From Acanthornis magna (taxonomy: Eukaryota; Chordata; Aves; Passeriformes; Acanthizidae), in assembly GCA_036785705.1 (NCBI GenBank), contig JAWUZG010000331.1:744001-808000 (forward strand): a DNA stretch of 64,000 nucleotides. Direction: 5' to 3'. Position 1 is the first letter of the stretch. Each line of letters starts with the position of its first letter. A model generated the notes under the pieces. That model saw only the letters and a list, made by a program, of their open reading frames with translations. It did no database searches and was not told the origin of the DNA. Below, in pieces: positions 45,846 through 57,530 of the stretch. A program made the position numbers and the translations under genes.

Positions 45846-47576
45846 GACTTGAATGAGCCTCGCGGGGCTTTGCTGCTGTTTACATCAGACTCAGTCCCTC
45901 CGAATGTGTTCCAAAAACTTCTCAAGAAGTCAAAGTTAAATTGAAACACTGAAGTTTCTTGTAGTTCTAATAAATCCCACAGAGAGACATGATTGAGAAA
46001 GTGTCCCCAGGTTCCAGTTAGAGCAGAACACTGCAGGCAGTGATGGCAGGTGGGGACAAGCAAGGGAAATGTGTCTCTGATGCTGAGCCAAGCTGGATGT
46101 GTTTCAGGAATGCAAAGGGCCAAGGCCTGAGCCCCAGCCCCGGGGAAGGCAGATCCTGTCCCTCCCTCATTGCTCAGGGCTCTTGCCGGGGCACTGCCAT
46201 GTGGGGATGTGCAATGCCAAGGGCAGGACCATGGGGCGGCCCCTGCCAGGCTGCTGGGCAGGGACAAGGAGGCCATGAGGCCCCAGGGCTGCAAGGGTCA
46301 CTTGTGTCCTCCTCATGGCCTCAGGGCCAGGGCCAGCAGCCATGGCCAAAGTGCTGCACAAGTTGGCTCTGGCAGGGCCTTGCAGCTTCTGCACATCCCT
46401 GTGCCCTCTCCAGCCCAGGCTGTCCTACGCTGTCCATGCCCTGCGCCTCTGTCCCTGCAGGCTGTGCTCATCCCCTGGCTGCCCCACCTCGCTGGCCCTT
46501 CCTTCCCTGACAGCTCTGTGTCCTGCCTGCCTCTGCCTGGGCACACAAAGCCTTGGGCTGACCCCGACTCCTTCTGGGGGATGTGTTGCACCCCAGCACT
46601 GCCCTGGCAGAAAAATTCCTTTCTCCTCGTATCCAGTCTAGACCTCCCCAGCTGCCCTTGGTGCCATTATTTTTTCCTCATGCTCATTTCCACTATGAAG
46701 AAAAGCTCCACCATCTGTGGAACCCTTCAAGCCCTCTCAGGCTACTCCTGTTCTGTCCTCAGTCTCCACACAACTGAGCCCAGGGTCCTCAGCCTATCCC
46801 TGCTGGTTATGTGATGAGGCCTCCAAACCCCATCCTGGGAGATTTTTGGGTCCTCTCCAAGGTTTTTGAAAAAGGAAAAATAATGGTCAAAGTGCAAGAA
46901 AATGGAGTGTTATTTTTCCCAAATCTTGCAGTGACAGAACAAGGGTCAATATCTTTGAACTAAATGAGAGTGGATTTAGATTTCTTATAAGGAGGGGATA
47001 TTTTACCATAAGAATGGCACAAAACTGCAACTGTTTTTCCAGAGAAGTTGATGCCCCATCCCAGGAATTGTCCAAGGACAGGAGCTTTGTGCAACCTGAC
47101 ACCGTGAAACCCCTCCCTCCCCAAGGATGGAATTCCTGTTGTGTGGGGTCTCTGATGTGCTGGGTGACCTCACAACGCTCCTGGCCAGAATGTCAGCTGA
47201 GGGCCAGCCAGGCTGCTGCAGTGGCAGTGACCTCACAGCCATCACCACTGCAGCCATGTCCCCTGGGCCTGGCTCTCCCCTTTCCTCTGTCCCTGTCTTG
47301 TCTGTATTGAGATGAGTGATTTTGTGATGAACATTTTGTCCCCAAGTTGCTGAGGCCAATCATTTGTCAATCAGGCTCATGTCACAGCAGTGGCCTCATC
47401 CTCAACATCACAGGCTGGCAGTAAAATGTCATTGTAAGACCTTGCTCCACTTGGGTCTCAGCCCCTCAAGAGCTTTGCCTTCAAGGGCAGAAACATCTTC
47501 TCTTTGCAGGAAACTGGAATTCCAGACCCTTGGAGTGTGTGCCATGGATCCCAGAGGGGCATTGCTGAGGCTCCCA
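45846..47576. other. 1.7 kb present only in block II
   Basis: At the equivalent block I position (about 1450) this stretch is missing. I see no LTR ends, poly(A) tail or target duplication, so deletion from block I is as likely as insertion here. Frames are short and unremarkable. Confidence 0.6.
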
Positions 47577-47639
47577 GGGTGCTGGTTCTGCTGTGCCTCC
47601 CAAGGGAGCTGTGCAGGGCCAGGTGACAAGGTCCAGCAG

Positions 47640-47845
47640 CTGTGTTGGTTCTGCAGTGTCACAATGGTCCATTGGTTCCATGAGTTTCCGTACTGTCACC
47701 AATGGAGTCCTTGGTTCCCCTGTGTCACAATGACCGCTTGGTTCCATGAGGCGCCACAGAGTCACAATGGTCTCCCTTCATTTCTGGGGCCCTGCAGTGT
47801 CACCATGGTCTCCATGGTTCCATGTGGCCCCAAAGTGTCACAATG
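47640..47845. repeat. About 39-base minisatellite (short allele)
   Basis: About five units are present, compared with about fifteen at 1525-2125. First and last units match the ends of the long array, so the difference is an internal gain or loss. Confidence 0.85.
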
Positions 47846-49275
47846 ATCTCTGGGATTCCATTGGGAATACAAAAGCTTTGCAGAAACATTGAGCAACACC
47901 TGCTTAACACACCTGGGCACATCTGTTTGCATTCAAAAGAGGGGTTAAAGGTGACAATGGCACCATCAACTTCCATCTGCAACAGAGATCAAGGGAAAGG
48001 ACAGGGACAGAGAATTCTGCTTCAAGATACAGAGAATTCTGCTTCCAGAGATCATTTCTGGTCACATTGTCCCTTGGAGGAAGGTGACAGCGATGGCAGT
48101 GCCAGCTGGGCCATGTCAGCCATGGTGAGGTTGGGGCTGAGGAGCAGCTTGTCCCAACAGGGTCAGCCTGCAAGGGGCTCATTCTTCTGCATGCCTACAC
48201 CTCCTAAGGAGACATTCAGCATCAAGATCACTTGGGAATGCTTCTATCACCTCTTCTCTGAAATGAAAAACAAAAAAATATTTCCTTGATTGAAAAGAAA
48301 AGCCATGGGATGCACTTTGACATCTTCCTCCTTAACAGAACTCCAAACTGACTCCAATGAGCTGTACAAGGCCTGAACACTTGAAGACAATTGAAGGAAG
48401 AGAAAGAGCTCCTGAGGGCTTTCTGTATTTTCATGAGCCCCACGGTGGATTTGGGGCTGAGTCCATGACCCTGAGGGACAGAGAGAAGGTTGCAGAAGCT
48501 GCTGAAGGAGGCAGAAGCAAAACTCCAAGTGCCTTGGGGCATCACTGGGCTCCACTGAGGGCAGGGACTGCCAAAGGCTCCACAGGGACTGGTGAGAGCA
48601 GATCCTTGGGATGTGCCAGGATTGCAGGGAGCCAAAGGCTGTGAGCAGGGAACTGGGATGCTGAGAGAAGCCGCGCTTGGTTGGAGGAAGCAGAAAGGCC
48701 AAGGGCTGAGCCCAGGCCTGGGACAGCAGGGCCTGTCCCTCACAGGTGGCTCGGGGCTGTTTGTGGGGCAGTGGATGTGAGGGGGAGGAAGGACAAATGT
48801 CCGAAAACTGCAAGCCCTGCCAGCCTGCTCAGGGAGGGCTGAGGGAGAAGCAAAGTGCAGACCCTCAGAGGAAAGTTCCTTGGCTGGGGCCTGCAGAGGC
48901 AGTGGCAGAGCCCAGGGGACAAAGCCCTGGGTGCCTGTGGCCCTGCCAGCCCTGCCCAGCCCTTGGCCACCTCTCCTGCAGCCTGTGCCACCCTGTCCGT
49001 GCTGCTCCTGTGCCCTGGCCGGCTGCACACGCCCATCTCGCTGTGCCCCCAGCATTTCTCAGCCCAGCATTGCTGTGCCCTCCCTGCTGTCCCTGCACCC
49101 AGCGCTGCCGGTTCCTGGCACACAGAGCCACGGCATCAGCCAGTCTCATGCTGCGAGACCTCGTGCACCAAAATTCTACCCTTGCAGGGACTTTTCTTTT
49201 TCCTCACCTCCACTCTGACCCTTTGGAGCTGCACTTTGGGGAGGTTTCCTTCTCTTTCTGCTGCAGAGAGCAGCT
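47846..49275. repeat. Non-coding block II segment matching 2126-3784
   Basis: Close homology runs through, apart from the 220 bases missing here around 48088. No gene is recognised. Confidence 0.6.
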
Positions 49276-49540
49276 CTGTCTCTTGCTCTTTACAAACAGA
49301 GAAGGGCTGGTGGGAGATGTGGAGCTCAGAGGCCATTGGGGGCACAGTGACCATGAAATAATTGAGTTTTCAATATTCAGTGAAACAAGGGGGGGCATCA
49401 AAATAACTACTCCACTGGACTTCCAGAGGGCAGACTTTGGCCTGTTCAGGATGCTGATTTGGAGAGTACTGCATCAGGAACTAAGTTTTCTAAGGGAAGC
49501 AGCCTTTAAAAACAAAGGGGTCCAGGAAGGAGGGACATAA
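49276..49540 (+). mobile_element. CR1 5' remnant (block II)
   Basis: The first part of the CR1 copy found at 3785 is retained: NREGLVGDVELRG, GHSDHEIIEFSIF, ADFGLFRMLIWRV. It is cut off after KNKGVQEGG, where the T-rich tract begins. The remaining 2 kb of the element is deleted. Confidence 0.88.
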
Positions 49541-49571
49541 CTGGTGGTTTGTGCTTTTTGGTGGTTTTGGA

Positions 49572-49603
<32 letters not shown>

Positions 49604-49830
49604 GGTTGGGTTTTTTCGTTTTTTCTTTTTGTGGTGTCTTTTCTTTTTGGTAGGCTTTTGGTGGGTGTTTTTTGTTTGCTTGGGGGGGTTTGTTATATTT
49701 GGTGGGGTTTTTTAGGTTTTTGTGGAGTTTTTTGTGGGTTTTTTTTTTGTTGTTGTTCAGGTTTGTTTGGGGTTTTTTGTTTTTGTGGGTTTTTTTTGGT
49801 GGCTTTTTTTGTTTCTTTGTGGGGTTTTAT
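49541..49830. repeat. T/G-rich low-complexity tract at a deletion junction
   Basis: This holds a run of more than 30 nearly pure T (about 49568-49602), then TTTGG-type repeats. It joins the CR1 stump to ZP intron sequence and corresponds to an expanded form of the tract at 9110-9235. Confidence 0.85.
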
Positions 49831-50009
49831 TGTGGGGTTGCATCCCCAGGCTTCACCTGGAGGTTGATCCCGCCATGAATTCCCTCTGATTTCCCCATGG
49901 GAACAATCCCCCAGAGCTGCTCCGGGGGCTCCTTCCCTAAGATTCCCAAGGATTGGATAGAAGATGGGAAGGCAATCAGGGAGTGCTGAGCGGGTTCTGT
50001 CCCTTCCAG

Positions 50010-50158
50010 GTGCCATTGGCAGAATTCCTGGGGGCATCCAGAGACTCCTGCTGGTGGCGACCACTCTGCTGAGCCTGACAGTGCTGGGAATGCTCCTGGG
50101 AATGTGCTGGGAAAGGCTCTGCCCTCCAGGAATGTCCCCGTGCTCCCGATCCCAATGA
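50010..50158 (+). pseudogene. Orphan terminal exon of a ZP3-like gene
   Basis: This matches 9411-9559: a CCCTTCCAG acceptor, GAIGRIPGGIQRLLLV, the transmembrane segment, and CPPGMSPCSRSQ followed by a stop. All upstream ZP exons are absent. The stop is TGA, so AATAAA has become AATGAA and the overlapping poly(A) signal is lost. The open frame survives only because the loss is recent or the exon is short. Confidence 0.9.
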
Positions 50159-51567
50159 AGAGCAGCATTGCTATCATCTCCTGGGGTCCTCTGTGGGATG
50201 GGGAGGGGACACAGGCAGCCATGGGATGGGAATCCATCCTCCAGGAAAGGGCTGGGATCAGGGATGTGGAGCTGCGGCCACCTGGAAGCGATTCCCAAAC
50301 CCCCCAGCCCTTGGATTTGGGAGGCACAGGTGGATTCTCCACAGGTGGTATCCTTGGGAAGGGATCCTAAACAAGGGGTGGCTCCAGTTTTAGGCAATTA
50401 TGGGTGTTTTGGGGTTCTAAACAGTTTCCTGATTGCAGAATTCCCAGTTTCTCTTCCTTGTCCAGTGGGATGCAGGAATGAGGCTCTGCCATTCCTCACA
50501 GGGCACGAGGGCTGCTGGAATTCAGGAATTTTGGTTGGGTTTTGGGCTGAGTTTGGCTTCTCTGCAGGGAAAATCTGGGAACAAACTCGGTGTTAGGGAT
50601 AGGAAAGGGCCGGAGGTGCTTGTGTTTGGCAGGGGCTGAGTGGGAATGAATTCCATTGTTTCTATGGAATGCAGGAGCTCCAGAATGAGCGCAGCAATGG
50701 GATCGGATTCCTTGAGGCTGCTGCAGCCTTCCAGAGAGGATCCCTAGCCATGGGATCCCATTCCAGGGCTGAATCCCTTCTGTCCCTGAGCTCTGAGTGA
50801 CCTTTTCTGCATCCCAGAAGAATCAAGTGGGAAAATTGGGCAGTTGGGTTTTTTTGAGAAATGGAATTGTCCAAGCATGTTTTAGGCCATGAGCTCCTTC
50901 CTCAGCAGTGTCCAGCTCTGCTCCAAGCCCTGTCCCATCCCAGCCAATGGCACAGGGCAGGGCAGGGTCTTCTTCTCATGCCATGGCCAAGGGGAGCTCT
51001 AAGTCCTGGGATCTCCATCCCATTTTCATCTCATCCCTTCACAGCCTCCCACCGCCCTGTCCCCTCAGGGTCTCCCCCAGCCTGGCCAACCTGCCCGGCA
51101 GCGGCACAGCCCCGCTGGAGCTCCAGAGGAGCCGCACCAAGAGGCACCTCGGAGCCCTCGGCAATCCAGCTGGCAACACACGGGCAGGACACAGATGGCG
51201 CTGCCCTGCTGGCACAGGGCTTGTGGCCATCTCCAGGCACCACTCTCCCAGGGATGCCCCAGCTCCAGCCTCTGCCCACTCGCTCTGGCAGAAGCGTTAA
51301 GGCTGCAGCAGAACCACCAAAGGCCAAGGCGCTTCTGGCCACTTTCCTTCCACACTGCACGCCCGGGCAACCTGCTGAGCACAAGCACCCTTTTCCCCCC
51401 TCTTCCCCTATGCCCTGCAGACACTGGGCACCAAAACAAAAATCCTGAGAGTCTGTGTATTAGAACAGAGTCTATATTTACATACTAAACAAAAAAAACC
51501 AAAAACGCTTAAAGAAAACAGGAGTTCCCCGCAGCCTGAGGTGGCCCCAGGGGACGGAGGAGACAGA
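50159..51567. repeat. Intergenic block II segment matching 9561-10969
   Basis: Near-identical non-coding sequence between the orphan ZP exon and MROH copy 3. No gene is recognised. Confidence 0.65.
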
Positions 51568-54500
51568 TCAGCTCTCCGCAGAGCTCCAGCAGCAAAGCCA
51601 GCCACGGCCCCACGCACGAAGCCATGTCTGGCTCACCCTGCGGACATGATCTTGCAGCTTCCCGATGCTGGAGGTGCGAGTCCTTGCTACCGCCTGGAGG
51701 ATGTGCGATGTTTGAAGCGCCAGGTTTCTGACAGTGTCGCTGGTGTCATCCTCCATGTCTTCAAGGACTGGCACAGAGAGAAAGAGAGCCACGGTCACAT
51801 CCCGGACCTGCGGGGACCCGAGGAGACCCCCCCTTGCCAGGGCCATCCCAGCCCGCTCTTGCCACGGCCACGAGGGAGCAGGGGCCAAGGGCATCAGCCC
51901 GAATGTGTTGGCCAAGAACCCCCGACGTGCCCCTGGAATCTCTGTGTGCTCTGCCCATGCCGCCCCTCGTCCGCACAGGGAGCGGAGCCCTCCGCAGCCG
52001 GGCAGGGATTGCAGCTGCCCCCGCCAGCCCCCGCTGCCAGCCCGCTGCCCTCACTCACCGTCCAAGATGAGCTGCAATTCTTCCTGCTGCCCCCTCAAGC
52101 TCCGCCCGACCATCCCTGGCAACACAGAGCCTGTCACGGCGCCCAGCGGCACAGCTCCCCCCCAGCGGCGCTGCCAGCCCTGGGGCCGCACGGCCTCCTG
52201 CGCCGGCACGGCTCAGCCCGGGCCCTTGCCGCATCGTGCCGCCCGAGGAAGGGCACGGCTGCGACAGGAGGGCGGCAGCAGCCCCGAGGGCAGGCGGGGC
52301 TCCAGAGCCCCGCGCCCGGATGGCGCTGCCGGGGCAGCAGCCGGGGCTGGGCCCGAGCTGCGGCGGCGCGGGGCGGGGAGGGAGCCCGGGCTGGCGGCTC
52401 ACCGATGAACCTGATGGCCTCCTCTCGCAGGGGCTCCTGGGGGCTGTGCATGTAGGGCAGGGCCTGGCGCAGCTGCTCGGCCGCTCGGCTCCTGTCGTGT
52501 GCCAGCTGCAGAGAGAGAGGGCCCGCAGGGAAGGCTTGGCGCGGGCTCAGCCCCTCGGGCGGGCGCTCGCTGCGGCCGGCGCTGGCCTGGGGCCCCTGGG
52601 CGCACAGCCCTGAGGCGCGGCCAGCAGCCGCTGGCGCCGGCCTTTGGAGGGGCCAGAGGGCCGGCTGCTGCCCGGGGAGCCGCGGGGCCGCCCCGGCGCA
52701 CGGCCCAGCTGGGCCGGGGCTCCATCAGCACCCGGCTCGGGGCCAGAGCAGCCTGGAGAAGAGCCCGCGTGGCCCCTGGGCGCAGCAGCGGGCAGGGCCA
52801 CAGCTGCCAGCCGCACACACTGAGCAGCGGCCACAGGGGCCTTGTCCAGGCTGCGGCTGGGGCTTCCAGGCTGTCCTTACCAGGCACTCGCCCAACTTCC
52901 ACAGCTGCTTCTTCTTCAGCAGCTGCTCGAGATCCCTCCTCTTCAGGTACTGGGCCGCACTAAGCAGCGCTGCCCGAGAGGCCTGGAGAGCAGCAGAGAG
53001 CTGGAGATGGCCCCGCAGGCCAGGGCACAGGAGCCACGTCCCCGTGCCAAGGCCACGAGGAGGCTGCAACCCGTGAGGCGCAAGGGCGGGAGGCAGCTGA
53101 GCCCCCTCGCAGGGGGACACCAGCAGCCCGTGAGTCCTCACCGCTGCTACAGGCCGCTTCTCGTCGTGGCAGTGGAGGAAGAGTGGGAGCAGGCTCAGGC
53201 GCACTTGCGCCTTCAGGGCCTTTTCCCACTTCAGCGCTGCAGAAGTCACCAAAGCTCGAAAGAGCACCATGGAGAGCAGCCGCACCACGCTATTATCCTG
53301 TATGGAAAGAAGAAAGACTTCCGCACTGGCTGCTCCGAGCTCACCTAGGCACACACCTGAAAATGCACAGGGCGCAAAGTGTCCGGGCAGCACCCAGTGC
53401 CCGTGGCTGGGGGCACAGAGCCTTACGTTGTCAAAGAGCGGCAGGAGCGCCTCAGCCAGCTGCAGGGCAATGGGGCTGGCTATCAGTGTGACTTTGTCCA
53501 CCACTGTATAGCCAAGTACGATGAGTGTCATCGCAACCACGCGTCCATCTGTGTCCCACAGGAGCTTGACGAGCCTTCCGGTCAGGCTCCACATTCTTTT
53601 GATCTGTGCAGAACACAAGTCTGTGAAATGCCAGCCTGCAGCCGCAGGGCCCAGAGGCCAAAGGCCTGCCCCCAAAGCAGGCAGGCAGCTGAAGTGGGAG
53701 GCAGGAGAGCTGGGAGCAGCTGCCTCAGCTCCTGAAGCCCAGCCAAGCCCAAGCGGCTGTGTTGCCCAGCCCCACGCTGCCGGCACGGCTTCAGCCGCTG
53801 CCCCCTTCTCACCATCAAGGGATCATCTGTAAGATTGAAGAGGGCCCTGAGCGCCAGGTGACGCTTCTGCCTGCATTCGCTCCGCAGGTGCCTTGACAGG
53901 ATTTTCAGGACTCTGTTCCCACATTTTGTCAAGTTCAGGCACTGCAGAGTCTGAAAGGCATAGGGCAGTGAGAGGGGAGCTGGCTGGCAGGAGCCCAGCA
54001 GTGCACGGGGCTGGGCCCAGGCAGCAGCACAAGGGCACGGGCACCGTCCCAGGCAGCTGCAGCTACGAGAGGGCAGAGAGCTGGGAGGCAGCTGAGCGAG
54101 GCAGCGCTGGCCTTCAGGCTCACCTCCACAAGGAATGCCAGGGCGGGCAGATCCCAGCGTGGATCCCTCTTGCTGAGCAGCCTGAGCAGGTGGTGAGCAA
54201 TGCGGGAACACAAGGATGGGGAGACACAGGACATCTCCCTGGCAGGAGGAAAAAAGCACCAAGAGCCAGTGGTGAGGGGGCAAAGCTCTCCCAGGACTGA
54301 CTCACAGAGGTGTGCTCTTTCCCCAGGATCCTTGCAGGGCACGTGGGCGCTTTGGGAGGCAGCTCCTTGTGGGCAGCCTCCTCTCACAGCCTTTTCCAGG
54401 CTGCTCAGCCGTCCCTCGGTGACAAGGCCCTCTGGCCCACAAGCACAGGGACTGTGAGTGGCACCCCGGGCACAGGGCACAAATGCCACGGGCAGTGGGG

Positions 54501-56729
54501 AGGAGGGGACTCTGACCTGGCCAGCACACGCACAGCATAGTGCTGGGTGTCAGCACAGAGCAGTCTTTGCCAGCCACGCTTGCGTTCCATTGCCACCACC
54601 ACATCCTCATAGTTCAGTCGGTGGAGCAGGGCCTTCAGGGTCTGCACTGCAAAGCTGTGTGCAGAGCAAAGCCCAGGTCACGCTGCAAGCACTGGCTCGT
54701 GCCCTGGGGACATGGGAAGGACAGGAGAACTGGCATGGAGCACCTGTTGGGGTTGGTGGCAAGGCCGTGTTGCTGCTGGCATCCCTTCCAGAAGGTCTGG
54801 ACCTCGTCTGGCATATCCAATGTGCTGCAGAACACTTGGAAGAGCAGATGCACAAAGAGGCGAGGGAAATACAGCATCACCGCATTGGGGCAGATGGGCA
54901 CTTGGAGGATCTTCCACACCACCAGAGTTGCCTGCAGAAGACAAAGCACCCCAAGACAGCGCTCAGTGCTGAGGTGTCCATGTGGCAGGGCCCGAGCGTG
55001 GGAGGGAGAGGCCAGTGGAGACGCTGGGGGAGCACCGGGCCTGGTGCCCCTGAACCTGCCCCTAGCACAGGTTTCCGCCCAGCACGGGAGGCACGGAGGT
55101 GCAGTGGGGGAAGGAGGATGGAGGGCTGCTGGAGAGGTGACCTGGGGGTGAGCAAAGGACAGTTGCAGAAACTCACAGCCAGGGCAAAGACATGCGTGTT
55201 GTCCTCATCAGAGGTGCGCGTGCTGTGCTCTGGCCAGCTCCCCAGCACATCCAGGAGAGTCAGCATGGCCGGCTCGGCAGCCCTGAGCGAGCATATGATG
55301 GCCCTCCACATGCTACTAGCAGCTCTGTGGGGTCAGAGCTCTGTCTCAGGGGAGTCTCGGACACAGCCCCATGGCCTGGGCAGCTGTGGGGGCCCAGGCA
55401 GCTGTGCGGCCGAGGCTGGCTGCCAGCCCTGTCTCTGCCCACTGCCTCTGGCAGGCAGCAGCCAGGCAGCCCAGCCGTGTGGGGACAGGCCAGGGAGGGG
55501 CAGGCAGGGAGCATGGCAGCAGGCTTGGGGGCTGGCATGCCAGGGCTGGCAAATGGAGGAGCCAGAGGGCCCTGGAACTCTCTGTTTGTCAGACACCTGG
55601 GACAGGGCTCCACAGGGGGATGGGCCGGGGAGCCCTGAGCCCTCTGGGCAGGTGGGCCCCGGACCTGTCACATGATGGGGCCACACGCAGGAGAGTTATC
55701 ACTGCATCAGCGGGGTATTCCTCAGTCAGATCCAGAAGTGGCCTGTACACATTGCGCTTGGGAAACTCATGGGACACGAGCCACTGGTGGATGTACCTCA
55801 CCACAGCGGGCACCTGGAGAAGGCAGAGGGAGAGCTGGAAAGCTGCCAGAGGGAGTAATGTCCCCAGCTTCCCCAGAGAAGTGCTTCCCTTGCCACCACA
55901 CTGGGATGGCCTCAAAGGGTTCAAGGGACCAGCAAGCGTGGCTTGGGAGGCCAAGCGATTCTTGGGAGGCTGCAGGCTGCTTACTTGCTTTGGACTGGAG
56001 ACACCCTTCTCCAGAATCAAATCCAGCAGGGTAGCACCACTCTTGTATTTGAAGATGTCAGAGGGTGCTGTGACCCCAGTGCCCATGACGCTAGACTCCT
56101 CCTGCCGAATTCTCCTGATCAATATGCAAATCATCTGTAGAAGAAGGGCAAGAAGAGAGGGATGTTCCATGGAGTTCTCCAAGCACTGTGCTCAGCTGAG
56201 CAGGGACAGCAGGCCCAGCCCAGGTGGGGATGGCTGCAGGTACCTGCGCTGTTTTGCGGAAGAGGCCACGGCTGGGTTCCTGCACTTGTGTGCATTGCAT
56301 GCCTGCATCTGGCAAAGAGCGAGCACAGCCAGAGCTGAGGGGCTGCGGGAGAGGCCAGAGAACACAGCCCAGCCCTGCGCTGCCCAGGCAGGGACAGCCC
56401 CAGGATGCCCTGGGGATGGAGCACGGCTGCGGGGGGCGGCAGCCCCAGCCCCTCTTCCGTCTTGCCCATGGGCATGTCCCCAGGGGATGGGATGGGATGG
56501 GATGGGATGGGATGGGATGGGATGGGATGGGATGGGATGGGGCGGGATGGGGTGGGGCCGACCTTGCTGCAGGCAACAGCCCTGTGGCCCAGCTCTGCCA
56601 CTCACCCTCCTGCAGCAGCTGGAGCTGCTCCACCTCTCCAAGCTGCTGTGCTGAGGCAGTTCCAGGGCCTTCTTCCTCCTCCTCCTTCACCCAGGCCTGC
56701 TTGGGTGCGCTCGGAGGTCTCTGCTCCAT
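51568..56729 (-). CDS. Maestro HEAT-like repeat (MROH-like) family protein, copy 3
   Basis: Fifteen exons match copies 1 and 2: 56729-56606, 56302-56244, 56134-55985, 55813-55665, 55324-55177, 54931-54744, 54654-54517, 54238-54124, 53950-53813, 53603-53427, 53297-53142, 52982-52881, 52505-52403, 52115-52059, 51767-51568. Frames and phases are intact. It is the most divergent copy in exon 3 (MICILIRRIRQEESS, against MVCKYIRRIRQEETS), exon 9 (CRQKRHLAL) and exon 10 (IKRMWSLTGRLVKLLWDTDG), and in exon 15 has LQDHVRRV for LQDGLRRV. Yet exons 13 and 14 are identical in translation to the other copies, which suggests local homogenisation. Function is unknown beyond a probable HEAT-type solenoid scaffold. 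A duplicate first exon lies at 57128-57005. Confidence 0.82.
56484..56542. repeat. (GGATG)n microsatellite in MROH copy 3, intron 1
   Basis: About eleven pentamers lie at the position equivalent to the arrays in copies 1 and 2. Confidence 0.95.
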
Positions 56730-57004
56730 GTCACTGACTGGAATAAAGGCTACTTGCAGGAGAGATGCCTCGGGAAAGCTCTGGCTCACCATGTCCTGCA
56801 GTTGTGCCTTGAAGGCACCTGCAAGAGTGAAGCCTTGGGAAGGCTGCAGGACACCAAGTCCTGCGCTTTGGTCTCAAGGGCTCCTCTCACATGGGTGGGA
56901 GACTCCTTGCCAAGGATTTTGACCAGCACCTCCCAGGGTCTGGCCTCAAAGGCACCGGCTGCTGGGATGGGAGATGCCTCGGACGAGCTGCGGGCACCAC
57001 TCAC

Positions 57005-57128
57005 CCTCCTGCAGCAGCTGGAGCTGTTCCACCTCTCCAGGCTGCTCTGCTGGGGCAGTTCCAGGGCCTTCTTCCTCTTCCTCCTTCACCCAGGCCTGCT
57101 TGGGTGCGCTCGGAGGTCTCTGCTCCAT
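57005..57128 (-). other. Duplicated alternative first exon of MROH copy 3
   Basis: It has the same MEQRPPSAPK start and GAGG/GTGAGTGG donor as exon 1 (56606-56729). Here the upstream version has PAEQPGEVEQ and the downstream version SAQQLGEVEQ, the reverse of copy 1. Surrounding 65-base units (about 56730-57530) are slightly fewer and rearranged. Confidence 0.62.
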
Positions 57129-57530
57129 GTCACTAACTGGAATAAAGGCTACTTGCTGGAGAGATAACTCAGGAAAGCTCTGGCTTACCAAGTCCTGCAG
57201 TTGTGCCTTGAAGGTACCTGTAGAGTGAAGCCTTGGGAAGGCTGCAGGACACCAAGTCCTGCACTTTGGTCTTGAGGGCTCCTGCCACAAGGGCTGGAGA
57301 CTCCTCAGCAAGGATTTTGTTCAGCAACTCCCAGGGCCTGGCCTCGAGGGCACCGGCCGCCGGGATGGGAGATGCTTCGGGAAGGCCGCGGGTCACCAAG
57401 TCCCGCAGCCTGCCCTTGAGGGCACCTGCAGAAGAGAAGCCTCGGGAAGGCCACAGGTCACCAAGTCCTGTGGTCTGGCCACGAGGTCACCTGCAGGAGA
57501 AACGCCTCGGAAAAGCTCCGGGTTAGCAAG

